A DNA stretch of 64,000 bases from UBA5189 sp040389445. GTDB taxonomy: Bacteria; Chloroflexota; Limnocylindria; Limnocylindrales; CSP1-4. The notes beneath the pieces were generated by a model. The model saw nothing but the letters and a program-made list of their open reading frames with translations. It did no database searches and was not told where the DNA came from. The position numbers and the translations under genes were made by a program. Shown here piece by piece: positions 26,734 through 37,300 of the stretch (position 1 is the stretch's first letter; the number at the start of each line of letters is the position of its first letter). The stretch is from assembly GCA_040389445.1 (NCBI GenBank), contig JAZJZX010000004.1, forward strand, positions 124,001 to 188,000, written 5' to 3'.

Positions 26734-27150
26734 ATGAACACCCGATTGAGCCTTGTGCTCCTGCCTGCCCTGATCGTCCTCACCGCCGGCTGCTCCTCCG
26801 GCAGTGGCGCCTCACCATCGCCATCGACGCCGACGGCAGCGCCAACTCCCGCGCCGACTTCCAGCCCCGCGGCCGCCAAGGTCAGGACGCCGGATGATGC
26901 GGCCGCCCTGATCGGCGCTTCGGATCAGCGGTTCCTCGGGATCGGAAAGCAGAACCCGGATGTGATTGGCGCCTCCGCCTGGTGGACCTCGGATCCGATT
27001 GCCGATGGCGGATTCCGGATGACCTACGTCGTCGGCTGGGGCGACTGCCAGGCGGGATGCATCAGCCGCCACCAGTGGATCTTCGAGGTCACCGCCGACG
27101 GCAAGGTCACGCTCGTCGACGAATCCGGCGACCCGCTCCAAGACGGGTAA
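26734..27150 (+). CDS. Lipoprotein of unknown function
   Basis: 138 residues. Signal peptide with lipobox (IVLTAGCSSG), a Ser/Pro/Thr/Ala linker (ASPSPSTPTAAPTPAPTSSP), then a single domain: DDAAALIGASDQRF, FRMTYVVGWGDCQAGCISRH, WIFEVTADGKVTLVDESGDP. The fold looks like a PepSY/YuaB-like small beta protein with a Cys pair (DCQAGC). Outer-surface location is clear, function is not. Confidence 0.7.
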   Translation: MNTRLSLVLLPALIVLTAGCSSGSGASPSPSTPTAAPTPAPTSSPAAAKVRTPDDAAALIGASDQRFLGIGKQNPDVIGASAWWTSDPIADGGFRMTYVVGWGDCQAGCISRHQWIFEVTADGKVTLVDESGDPLQDG

Positions 27151-27159
27151 CCGCGGGCC

Positions 27160-27360
27160 GATCGGCGACCCGGGCCGTCCCGCGACGGGCCGTCCCGCGC
27201 CCGCGCCCTCGCGCTCCCGCTCCCTCGCCGCGGGCACCGGGCTCCCGCGCCCGCGCGCGCCCGCGCGCTCGGCCGCGACGGGCCGTCCCGCGACCCGGGC
27301 TCAGCCGCGACCCGGGCTCAGCCGCGATGGCTGGGCTCAGCCGCGACGGGCGGGCCTCGA
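27160..27360. repeat. GC-rich short repeats before the nitrilase gene
   Basis: Repeated strings cgacgggccgtcccgcg and gggctcagccgcgacccg, each several times. The nitrilase GTG start follows 13 bases later, so its promoter must lie in or before the repeats. Confidence 0.7.
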
Positions 27361-27372
27361 TACCATGACCGG

Positions 27373-28191
27373 GTGGACCTGCCCGTCGCGCTGATCCAGA
27401 CCGATGCCGGCTCGGACCCGGAAGTGAACGTCGCCCGTGCGGCCGCGATGGCCGAGGCCGCCGCCGGCGCCGGCGCTCGACTGATCGCGCTGCCGGAATA
27501 CCTGCAGTACCGCGGGTCGGACAACGGGTTTCGAGCCTCGGCGCGCGCGATTCCAGGCCCGTTCACTCAGCCGTTCGCGGACATCGCTCGTCGGCATGCG
27601 GCCTGGATCCTCGCCGGCAGCCTGGCCGAGACGTCGGGCGATGCCGCGCGGCCGTGGAACACCTCGACGCTGATCGGGCCGGACGGCGAGATCGTGGCGC
27701 GCTACCGGAAGATCCACCTGTTCGACGTCGACATCGATGACGGCCCCTTCGACCTCGAGAGTGCCCGGGTCACCGGCGGGACGGAACCCGTGGTCGCCGA
27801 GGTCGACGGCGCCCGGCTCGGGATGACGATCTGCTACGACCTCCGATTTCCGGAGCTGTATCGAACGCTCGCCCTCGCCGGCGCGGAAATCCTGTCGGTC
27901 CCGTCCAACTTCACGGAGCGGACGGGCCGGGACCACTGGGAAGTGCTGCTTCGCGCGCGGGCGATCGAGAACGGCGCCTGGGTGATCGCGCCTTCACAGA
28001 TCGGCGGGCCACCCGGCCACCCGGCCTACGGCCACTCGATGGTCATCGACCCGTGGGGGATCGTGGTGGCCCAGGCACCCGATCGCGAGGCGATCGTCCA
28101 TGCGTCGATCGATACGGATCGCGTGGCCGCCGTTCGGCGCCAGATCCCGGCTCTCGCCAACCGACGTCCGGGTACGTATCGGCTGGGCTGA
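27373..28191 (+). CDS. Carbon-nitrogen hydrolase (nitrilase superfamily, omega-amidase-like)
   Basis: 272 residues, GTG start. The Glu-Lys-Cys triad is in place: LIALPEYLQY (Glu), YRKIHLFDVD (Lys) and MTICYDLRFPELYR (Cys). The second Glu region and PSNFTERTGRDHWEVLLRAR also match. The family hydrolyses amides such as alpha-ketoglutaramate (Nit2/omega-amidase) or deaminated glutathione (Nit1). The motif set fits this branch better than aliphatic nitrilases, but the substrate is not proven. Cytosolic, single gene. Confidence 0.9.
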   Translation: MDLPVALIQTDAGSDPEVNVARAAAMAEAAAGAGARLIALPEYLQYRGSDNGFRASARAIPGPFTQPFADIARRHAAWILAGSLAETSGDAARPWNTSTLIGPDGEIVARYRKIHLFDVDIDDGPFDLESARVTGGTEPVVAEVDGARLGMTICYDLRFPELYRTLALAGAEILSVPSNFTERTGRDHWEVLLRARAIENGAWVIAPSQIGGPPGHPAYGHSMVIDPWGIVVAQAPDREAIVHASIDTDRVAAVRRQIPALANRRPGTYRLG

Positions 28192-28404
28192 TCCAGCCCC
28201 CCGCCGGCCGCGCCGCAGGTGCCTCCCCGGGCCGCCCGCGCCGTGCCGGCGAGCCGTGCCGGCGCGTCGTGCTGCCCGTACGTCGTGCTGCCCGCGCCGC
28301 CCGCGTCGTGCCCAGAACACGATCGAGCCGGCCGCCCGTGGCCGCACGTGCCAGCCCCGTCCTGGTGGCCGCACGTGCCCGCCCCGTCCTGGTGGCCGAA
28401 CGGG
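28192..28404. repeat. Intergenic with short GC-rich repeats
   Basis: About 210 bases containing ccgcacgtgcc / cgtcctggtggccg units (28340-28395) and cgtgctgcccg repeats. No gene. Confidence 0.6.
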
Positions 28405-28548
28405 CCCAAATACGAACCCCATTCGTCGTAGGCGCGGGTTCGAGGTCGCGGGGACGGCCGTTGCACCCGGTTCGTGCTCAGCACCACGGCTTCCGGGTCA
28501 TCTTGACCGGGAAATCGACACCTACCACGAGCCCCGTTCGTAGATGGG
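28405..28548. repeat. ~144-bp inverted-repeat element, copy 2, with an extra right-end unit
   Basis: Same ends and centre as copy 1: tacgaacccc on the left, cctaccacgagccccgttcg on the right, ggttcgtgctcagcaccacgg inside. Immediately downstream (28557-28600) another right end recurs (cggcacctaccacgagcgcc, then ggtcgtaaatgg), so the right arm is tandemly duplicated. Short gcacccgcccgcacgcc repeats follow to about 28730. Confidence 0.8.
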
Positions 28549-28758
28549 GAAGGAACTGGGGGGATCGGCACCTACCACGAGCGCCGGTCGTAAATGGGGG
28601 GGAACTGGGGCTTCGTGCTGTCGCGGCGGGTCTCGGCCCGGGAAACTGGCTCGACCCCGCCACGCCCGCACGCCCCGCACCCGCCCGCACGCCCCGCACC
28701 CGCCCGCACGCCTCGCACCCGCACCTGCACCTGCGACCTGCGCCGTGCCCGCCACCGG

Positions 28759-28801
28759 GAAAACGAACGAGCCCGGGACCCTCGCGGGCCCCGGGCTCGT
28801 C
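28759..28801 (-). terminator. Intrinsic terminator of the surface protein gene at 28831
   Basis: On the minus strand ACGAGCCCGGG...CCCGGGCTCGT forms a perfect 11-bp stem with a GC-rich loop, followed by TCGTTTTCCC. Confidence 0.8.
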
Positions 28802-28830
28802 AGCTTCTTGATCTGAACGGGATCAGACCT

Positions 28831-29646
28831 TTAGCGGCGGACCTTCACGCGGGTCTGCACTGACGGTGCGAAGAGGGATGTCAGGAGCATGACCAGGCCG
28901 ATCGCCGCGAGGACGATTGGCAGGCCGGAGCCCGACTGGCCGGATCCGTCGATCGAGTCGGTCGGCGGGAGCGTGACCGTCGGAGCGTCCGTCTCGCCGA
29001 GGACAACCTGGCTCGGAGCCGCGGTCGGAGCCGCCGTCGGAGCGGCCGTCGGAGCCGCGGTCGGAGCGGCCGTCGGAGCCGCGGTCGGAGCGGCGGTCGG
29101 AGCCGCGGTCGGGACGAGGATCTCGGTGGTGCCGCAGATGGACTCGTCGAGGTAGTTATCCTCGATGGAGTTATCCGGGTTGTGGCCCGGGCCACCGGCC
29201 ACCAGGTCGCCGGCCTTGATGTCGCCGTCCTTGTCAAAGTGGACGTCGTAGATGACCACGCAGACCGTGTACTCCCCGGGCTCGGTGTACGTGTGCGTCA
29301 GGGGACCCCAGTTGCCGCTCGTGGCGTTGCCGTCGCAGTTGAATTCCTCGTACGTGACCGTGTTGTCCGTCGAGGTGCCCATGTTGGCGGTGGTGGATCC
29401 CGATGTCACCTGGTTACCGGTGAAATCACCCCAGTCGACGGCCCAGCCGACGGCCTTGTAGGACTTGCCGGACGCGAACGCCTTGCAGCCGTCCCAGCTC
29501 CAGGTGCCTTGCACGGAGATGGTGTTCGGGCCCGTAACGGTGGCATTGATGGTCGCCGGGCTGCCGGAGTCGGCGAACACCGTTGCGACCGTCCCGAATG
29601 TGAGGAGCGCGGCACCCATCAGGGCGCCGATTCTGCGCAGCTTCAC
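28831..29646 (-). CDS. Secreted surface protein with PKD-like N-terminal domain, (TAAP)n stalk and C-terminal anchor
   Basis: 271 residues from GTG 29646 (AAGGAG seven bases upstream). Signal peptide RIGALMGAALLTFGTVATVFA. The first domain (to about 150) has VGWAVDWGDFTG, a PKD-like WGDF, and LTHTYTEPGEYTVCVVIYDV. Then comes an eight-fold TAAP repeat, LGETDAP, TLPPTDSID, one membrane span (LPIVLAAIGLVMLLTSLFAP) and an Arg-rich end (RVKVRR). The tail looks like a cell-wall sorting signal. The larger protein at 30018 has the same N-terminal domain and the same kind of tail. No sortase gene is in the window. Confidence 0.85.
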   Translation of the reverse strand: MKLRRIGALMGAALLTFGTVATVFADSGSPATINATVTGPNTISVQGTWSWDGCKAFASGKSYKAVGWAVDWGDFTGNQVTSGSTTANMGTSTDNTVTYEEFNCDGNATSGNWGPLTHTYTEPGEYTVCVVIYDVHFDKDGDIKAGDLVAGGPGHNPDNSIEDNYLDESICGTTEILVPTAAPTAAPTAAPTAAPTAAPTAAPTAAPTAAPSQVVLGETDAPTVTLPPTDSIDGSGQSGSGLPIVLAAIGLVMLLTSLFAPSVQTRVKVRR

Positions 29647-29777
29647 TACTGTCTCCTTCGATGAGTACCTGCCTGGGCGAATAAGTCCGTCCCCTGAGTC
29701 GCGGCAGGCGCCCCGTGACCTGTCACTCCTCGTTTCCCCGTCCGTCTCCGGAGGGGGAGGGGGGCACAGTATCCGGT

Positions 29778-29853
29778 GCCTTCCTACCGATGTCCAGTAC
29801 CTCCGTACGCCCCGGATGAACCCATAACCCCACCAGACCCCACCAGACCGCAC
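29778..29853. promoter_or_regulatory. Upstream motif shared with the subtilase locus
   Basis: GCCTTCCTACCG-(4)-CCAGTACC-(3)-GT at 29778-29808 matches 34065-34096. Just beyond, ccccaccagacc recurs two to three times (29827-29853), and its reverse complement appears at 34041-34054. The pair lies upstream of two surface-protein loci, which suggests a common regulator. Confidence 0.5.
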
Positions 29854-29921
29854 CACGCGAAAAAGTCCGATCGCGGTGCGGCAGCGCAACAGTCCCATGA
29901 CCAACGGCGACGGGACGGCGA

Positions 29922-29948
29922 AACGCCCGGGCCGTGAGGCCCGGGCGT
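29922..29948 (-). terminator. Intrinsic terminator of the giant DUF11-type gene
   Basis: Minus strand ACGCCCGGGCC-TCAC-GGCCCGGGCGT, an 11-bp stem, then TTTCGCC. It lies about 70 bases past the stop codon at 30018. Confidence 0.75.
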
Positions 29949-30017
29949 CCCTCGAGTGACTGGTTCAGCGACTCCCGACAGGCCGGCGGCCGTGCCGGGA
30001 GTCCTTGGTTCAACCTG

Positions 30018-33000
30018 CTAGCGGCGCCGCCGCGATCGGGCCGCCGCCGGCACGACGTAGCTGGCGAGGAACGCCAGTCCGGCGAGAGCGACGAGAACGA
30101 TCCAGAGCGAGGCTCCGGGCGTTGCCCGTGAGGCATCGTCAATGGTGCTGGTGGGCGGCAGCGTCGGGACCACCGGCACGTCCGTCTCGCCGAGCGGCGG
30201 GATCTCAACCGCCGTCGACGCCGTGGAACTGTCCGGCGCGGTCTGATCGCTGTCGATGGTGGCGGTGTTCCTCAGCGGCTGCGGCAGATCATTCGCCCCG
30301 ACCGCCACGACCATGTCGTAGCCGACCGAACCGGATGCTGTGACCGTGCCGAGGTTCCAGGTGATCTTCCCGTCGGCGTAGACGCCGCCGTTGGAGATGT
30401 TGGTGGGCGTTCCGAGGCCAGCCGGGAGGACGTCGACGATCACCACGCCCGTGAGCTCGTCACCGGTGACGGTGTAGTTCAGGGTGTAGTGGAGGACGTC
30501 GCCTGGACGGCTCTTGATGACCGGGACGCTGTCGATCAGGACCGTGCCGCGATCTGCGGTCGTGTTGGAGACCGACTTGAGGATGGACAGGTCCACGACC
30601 GCCACGACGGCGGTGTCCTCATCGGACGCCGTGTTCTCCTCGTTGTCCATCACCGTGGCCGTGACCGTGTCCGTCTCGGACGAACCGGCCGCCGCCACGA
30701 TCACGGCGGAGAAGGAGCAGGTGTACGTGGCGCCGGCCAGGATGACTCCCGTGCCATCGGCGACACAGTTGCCCTGGCCGTCCAGGTCACCGTGGATGTC
30801 GTCGATGAGCGAGGTCAGCCAGACCGACTCAGGCGAGTCGTTGGTGACATTCACCGTGAAGGTGGCCGATCCACCCGGGCCAACGGAGCCGGGGGTCGCG
30901 TCCTTGACGACCGTGATGGTCGGGAGGACGTCCTGGATCGTCACCGTCGCGTCGGCGAAGTTGGAGGCCTCGTTCTCGTCGTTGTCCACGACGGTGGCGA
31001 TGACCGTGTTCTCGTGGGTGTCACCGGCGTCGCCGGCGACCTGCCCCACGAAGGTGCAGGTGTAGGTGTCGTCTACCTCGATCTTGACAGTGCCGTCGGC
31101 GACGCAGTCGCCCTGGCCGTCGAGGTCGCCGAACTTGTCGTCGATGAGGCTGGTGAGCCAGACCGTCTCGACGGAGTTGTTCGTGACCGTGACGGTGTAG
31201 GAGACATCTGCGCCGGGCTCGTCAACCGTGGTCGGGTCCGCGGTCTTGGTGACCACGATTTGCGGATCCACGTTGACGATGTTGACGGTGGCGTCGTCAC
31301 TGTCGAAGGCAGGATTCTGCTCGTCGTCCCGGGCGGTCGCCGTGACCGTGTTGACATGCGTATCACCGGCGTCGCCGCCGACGAACGCATCGAAGGTGCA
31401 GGAATAGGTATCGCCGGCGTCGATCTTGACGGTGCCGTCGGCGACGCAGTCGCCCTGGCCGTCGAGGTCGCCGAACTTGTTGTCGCTCAGGCTGACGAGC
31501 CAGACAGCCTCATCGGAGGTGTTCTCCACGGTGACCGTGTAGGTGACCGTGGCTCCGGGCTCGTCGACGGCGAAGCTGCCGGCGTCCTTCTCGACGTGGA
31601 TCGTGGGCAGGACGTCGGTGAAGGTCACCGTCTCGTCGTCCGAGTCGGAGTCCGTGTTGCCGTCGTCGTCCGCGACCGTGGCCGTGAAGGTGTTGACGTG
31701 ATCGGGTCCGCCGAAGTCACCGGCGATCGTGTGCGTCTCCTCGAACGAGCACGAGGCACCCGCGGCGAGGACCGTGCCGACCTGGCAGTCGGCGTCACCG
31801 GCGAGCGTCCCGAAGTCACTGTCCGAGAGGACGGTGATGGTGGCCGATTCGGTGCTCAGGTTGTGGACCAGGAAGGTGAAGGTGACGTCCTGGCCCGTCT
31901 CCGGGACCGAGTTGTCGTTCGCCGTCTTGGTCACGTCCACGGACGGCAGGACGTCGGTGAAGGTCACCGTCTCGTCGTCCGAGTCGGAGTCCGTGTTGCN
32001 NNNNNNNNNNNNNNNNNNNNNNNNNNNNNNNNNNNNNNNNNNNNNNNNNNNNNNNNNNNNNNNNNNNNNNNNNNNNNNNNNNNNNNNNNNNNNNNNNNNG
32101 TCTCCGGGACCGAGTTGTCGTTCGCCGTCTTGGTCACGTCCACGGACGGCAGGATGTCCGAGATGCTGATCGTGGCGTCGTCGGTGTCGGACGGGTTGTT
32201 GCCGTGACCGTCGGTCGCGACCGCCGTGACGACGTCCGTCTGGGACTTGGGATTGCCCGTGTAGCTGACGTCGAAGGAGCACGAGAGCGTGCCGCCCGCG
32301 GCGATCGAGGCGCTGACTGTGGCGCAGGTGTTGTTGGAGATGCTGGCGTTGGCAGCGCGCAGGTTGCCGTAGATGTCATCGGTCAGCGACGTGAGCGTCA
32401 GCGGCACGACGGCGCTGTTGTTCTGAACCGTGACGTTGAAGGTGAAGGTGCCGCCCGGCTCCGGCCGGCTGCCGGGTGACGCGTCCTTGGTGACCGTGAT
32501 GGTCGGCGGGACGTAGACACACTCGGTGGTGCCGTTCGTGTGCGAGGTGGCCAGGTACTTGGGGTTGGTCTTGGGGTCGTAGACGGCCCGGAAGCAGTAG
32601 TAGCCCGGGTCGTTGACCACCACGCCGCTCGAGGTGGCGGCGCCCGACGTGATGACCTTGTTCTGACCCGCGTCGGATCCGCCGCTCGCGCAGCCGTCCG
32701 CCGTGGCCAGCGGGCCACAGACGTAGAAGTCGACCTCGCCGGTGACGGCGCCGTTGCCGGCGGTCTCGGTGAGGGTCGCGCTGTCGGTGACGGTGCTCCC
32801 GGCCGCGACCTGGCTGACCGCCTGGCCGTTGAGCTTGACCTGGGTGGTGAGACCCGGCGTGGACGGGATGACGATGTCCGCCGGGATGCACTCGGCACCC
32901 GTGGCGCCGGTCGGGGTGAGGCCGTTGGTCTCGGCCGAGTTGTCCTTGTTGTGGTCGTCCTTGGTGGCGCCGCCGGCGACCATCTCGCTGGCCTTCTTCG

Positions 33001-33664
33001 GCACCATCTCCTTGACTGCCTTGCCGCTCGCGTGCGATGCGGCCGTGGTCCCGGCGAAGGCGCGGGTGACGCCGATCGTCGTCCCGCTGACGCTGGTGAC
33101 CTTGAGCCGCTCGCTTTCGATCAGGAGGTCGTCACCAACCGCGATGTTGGTGGCGGACGCAACCGTCATCGTCAACTGCGAGGCGTTCATCGTCGCGGAC
33201 AGGGTGGTCCGGTCGGCTGCCTGCACGTGGATGTCGTACATGAGCACGCAGGCGCGGTACGTGCCGGGCGCCGAGTAGGTGTGGCTCACGTTGCCCCACG
33301 TGCCCACCATGTACGGCTGGCCGTTGTACGTTGCCGGCGCCGAGCTGACGCCGCAGTCGCGGTTCGTCTGGACTGCGTTGCCGTCCGCCTGGGACGAACC
33401 GACGTCCCAGCCAGTGGTTCCGACCGGCGTTCCCGGGTCGTTGGGATCATTCCAGTCCACCGCCCAGCCGACCCACCGGTCGTCGCAAGGGGGTGTCTGG
33501 GTGACCCAGTTCCACGCGCCCGAGAGCGTCACGGTCTGGTTGCTGACCGCCACATTGACGGAGGCCGGGTTCGCCGCGTTGGCGAGGACCGTGGCGACCA
33601 ACCCGAAGGTCAGCGTGAATACGGCGACGAGCGTCGCCAGTCGCTTGCTCATCCTTGTCGACAT
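30018..33664 (-). CDS. Giant secreted surface protein with DUF11/DUF7507-like repeats and C-terminal anchor (spans an assembly gap)
   Basis: Start ATG 33664 (MSTRMSKRLATL). Signal peptide LVAVFTLTFGLVATVLANAA. The N-terminal domain shares VGWAVDW and HTYSAPGTYRACVLMYDIHV with the protein at 28831. After about residue 300 come tandem DUF11/DUF7507-type beta repeats with the recurring unit DVTKTANDNSVPE...DSDDETV, three of them nearly identical at DNA level. The C-terminus has LGETDVP, TLPPTSTID, a membrane span (WIVLVALAGLAFLASYVVPA) and RSRRRR. The 100-N gap lies within the repeats, so the real length is unknown (more than about 1,180 codons outside the gap). Adhesin or stalk-like wall protein by inference. 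Confidence 0.85.
32000..32099. other. Assembly gap (100 N)
   Basis: Flanked by repeats that are identical over dozens of bases (31954-31999 equals 31595-31640; 32100-32150 matches 31897-31950), so the gap is almost certainly a repeat collapse of unknown size. Confidence 0.95.
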
Positions 33665-34373
33665 CGTGCGATCGAGCCTCCCCGGCATGCAGTTGGTCCC
33701 CCTGGGCAGTGGATCCGGTCCCGGATATCCGGTCCGGCAATGAGTGCGTCCCGCAGGGTCGGCGAGGAAACGGTCGACCGACTGCGGACCGTCATTCTGG
33801 GGCCCCGGTACCGGGGCCGTCCAGTACCTTTGCCGGTCCGCGCAACACATCGGAACCCCCCGCTCCGCACCGGACCAGCCCGTACCGGAGATACCGACCG
33901 CGGATTGCGTTGACGGCACGCACCAGGAGGTACCGGGGCCGGCCCGTGACCGATGGGGATGACCCGAAGGTCCTGCCTCGAGCCGTGCTCGGGTGGTGCG
34001 AGGGCGCACCGAAATCGGGTCATCCGAGCCGAAGAGTGCAGTCTGGTGGGGTCTGATTACCCTTGCTTTCCTACCGCGAACCAGTACCGTAGTCGGTCCG
34101 ATGGGCGCAATCCGCGCTCACCGGTCGACAACTGAAGATCAGTACCCGCCGGCGGTCCCGAGCGGCTACGTGGATGGATGCCCTTCACTCGCACTTATCT
34201 CTCTGGTCATTGTCATTTCGCACTCGATCCACGTTGCAGCAGCGGACCCGGCGCCCCAGGTGGTCCTGATATCTGGATCGCTCTTTCGGCGCCGAACCCG
34301 AGCCCGCCGAGGGAGCGATCGAATGGATTCGGCGACGGCGTAGAGCCGTCGACGGGGGAAAGCGAGGACTACG
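33665..34373. promoter_or_regulatory. Divergent control region between the two giant surface genes
   Basis: 709 bases with no gene. They contain recurring GTACCGG/CCAGTACC strings: 33807-33830, 33884-33890, 33931-33937, 34080-34090 and 34139-34146. The motif at 34065-34096 (GCTTTCCTACCG-(4)-CCAGTACC-(3)-GT) is shared with 29778. This looks like a regulated promoter region with several binding sites for one factor. The last 20 bases carry a weak ribosome site (gagg, about 34362) before the GTG at 34374. Confidence 0.5.
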
Positions 34374-37300
34374 GTGCCCAGTCCAACCACCCGCCGCAGG
34401 ATTCGGTATAGCCGGCTCCTGGCGACGCTCCAGGCAGCGCTGCTGCTCGCAACGCTGTTCCAGCCGATCCCGACCCTCGCGGTCGATCCGATTCCAGCCG
34501 ATCCACCGCCGGCCACCGCGCCGGCCACGGACCCCGCGCCCACGCCGGCGCCCGATCCCACGCTCGCTCCGGATCCCACGCTCGCGCCCGAATCGACGCT
34601 CGCCCCGGATCCCACCGTGGCCCCGGACCCGGCACCCACGCCCGATCCCGTACCGACCCCGGCCCCGGATCCCACCCCGGCGCCGTCCCCTGCGGGCACC
34701 AGCGACTGGATCGTCACCTTCGCCCCGGGCACGCCGCCCCTGACCGAGGTCTTCACGGTCGCGACGTCGGGAGCCCAGCTGCTCGACTCGATCCCCGTCC
34801 TCGGCATGTACGTCATCCGGGTGACCGACGGGTCGGACACGCTCGCGGTTCTCCGCGCCGACGGCAACGTCGCGCGGGTCGATGCCGACGCGGTCCGCGC
34901 CACCGAGGCCGCCCCGTCCGACACCGAGTACGCCACGCAGTGGTCCCTGCCCCTCATCGGGTGGGACCAGGTCTACGGCACGTTGACGCCCGCCGGCACC
35001 GCGGTCGTCGCGCTCCTGGACACCGGCGTCGACGCCAGTCATCCCGATCTCTCCGGCCAGCTCGTGGCCGGCACCTCGATTCTCGACGGGTCCGCCGGCA
35101 CCGCGGATCCCAACGGCCACGGCACCTGGATGGCCGGCATCATCGCCGCCGCCACCGACAACGGCACGGGCATCGCCGGCATCGGCTACGCGGGCGTGTC
35201 CATCATGCCGGTCACCGTCCTCGACTCGGCCGGACTCGGCACGGACAGCGACATCATCGAAGGCATCGTCTGGGCGGTCGCCAACGGCGCCGACGTCATC
35301 AACATGTCCTTCAGCAACCCCGGCTACTCGGCTGCCCTCCAGGCGGCCATCGACTACGCCTGGGCGAACGACGTCGTCCTCGTTGCCGCGGTCGGCAACG
35401 ACGGCCTCGGCTCGGCCACCTTCCCGGCCGGCGATCGCGGCGTCATCGGCGTCTCCAACACGAACCAGGCCGACGCGCTCAACGCGTCCTCCAACTACGG
35501 CCCGGCCGTCTTCCTCGGCGCGCCCGGCACGGACATCGTCACCACCGCCCTGGGTGGCGGCACCACGTCGGTCACCGGCACCTCCGCCTCCTCGGCCGAA
35601 GTCGCGGCCGCAGCCGCGCTGCTCCGCGCGGCGGATCCGTCTGCCTCGAACGGCGCGATCGTCGGCCGCCTGGCGCGCAACGCCGACGCAGCCGGCACGG
35701 TCGACCAGACCGGCAACGGCCGGCTGAATCTGTCTCGCGCCATCGCGGACTCGGCGTCGGATTCTGTCCAGCCGGCGGGAGCTGCTCCCGTGGGGAGTGG
35801 CGGCCCGTTGGTCGGGCCGTATGTGGCCGGGGCGACCAGGATCTGGGACGGCAGCTCCAGTACCGACTGGAGTACCGGAGCTAACTGGAGCGGTAATACG
35901 GTCCCCGCCGCCGGCGACACCGCGGTGATCCCAACCGGTATGCCCAACTACCCGAACATCAGTTCGGGCGTAAAGACAGTCAAGGTCCTCACGGTCAATT
36001 CCGGCGGAAGCGTGACCGTGAGCGGTGGAACTCTTGACTTTACGGATGATAGTTCGAACGCAGGCACGATCAATGTGTCGAGCGGCACGCTGACGAGTTC
36101 GGGTGACAAGAAGCTGACAAATACCGGGACGCTAACTGTTTCTAGCACCGGCATCTTCGGCGCCAGCGTTGACGACACGAAGCTTACAAACGACGGGACA
36201 TTCAACCTTTCCGGTACCGGCACTTCGAAGATCAGGGACTTCAAAGGAGCCGGCACAACGAACGCTTCGGGTGCCATCCTTCAAATCAGTCATGACTGGG
36301 GGCTCTCGACAGGCGGAATATTTGACGGGACGGGTGGGACGGTCGAATTTACAACTGCGGCCGACGCAGGGGGTGGTGCGGCGTTTGCGACGGGCACTAT
36401 CCAGTTCTTTAACCTTGTGGTCAGTGGCACCAAGGACCCGGGCTTCGACGCCGATCCGAGTAGCTCGATCCTGATCAGGGGTAATTTCACAAACTCCAAC
36501 ACGACACTCACCAACAGTGCCAACGTCACATTCACCCTCAATGGAACTGGGGCGCAGACGATTACGAGCGCCTCCACGAGCTCCAACACGACATTCGGCC
36601 ACCTCGTCATCAACAAGGCGTCGGGTACAGCGACACTGGCCTCAGGCATCCTTGTGGCCGGTAACGCATCGATCACCGCAGGTGTGCTCGACGCGAGCAC
36701 ATTTGGATTCAGCCGACAACCATCCGGTGGCACGATCACCGTTGCCAACGGCGCCACGCTGAAGCTCGGTGCCAACACGACGACGCCGAACAACACCTTC
36801 TCGACCTTCACGACCAAGTCGTTGGGCGCGACAAGCACCATCGAGTACAACGGGACTGGTGCTCAGACGGTCGCGACCGGGTTCAGCTACGGGCACCTCA
36901 TCGTCAGTGGCGGCAATACCAAGACAGCCACCACGACTGGTCTGTCCGTCGCCGGCAACTTCACGAATGCCAGCGGTACGACGTTCACCGGCACGGCCCT
37001 CACCCACAACGTTACAGGGAACCTTTCGAATAGCGGCACGTTGACCTTCACCAGTGCCACGTTGAACCTGGCTGGGAACTGGACGAATAGCGGTACGTTC
37101 AACGCTGGAACGAGTACGGTCAACTTCAACGGCACGACCGGTCAGACCATGAGCGGCTCCACGTTCAACAACCTGACCATCAATGACCCGGCTGGGGTCA
37201 CCATGCTCACGGACGAGACCGTCAACGGTATGCTCACGCTGACAAGCGGCGATCTGAACACCGGTGCCTTCACGCTGACGATGCCCGTTGCGGCCACATC

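Noticed and set aside
28831..33664. A sortase gene near the LPPT-tailed proteins
   Set aside because: No protein with the sortase TLxTC pattern was found in the window.
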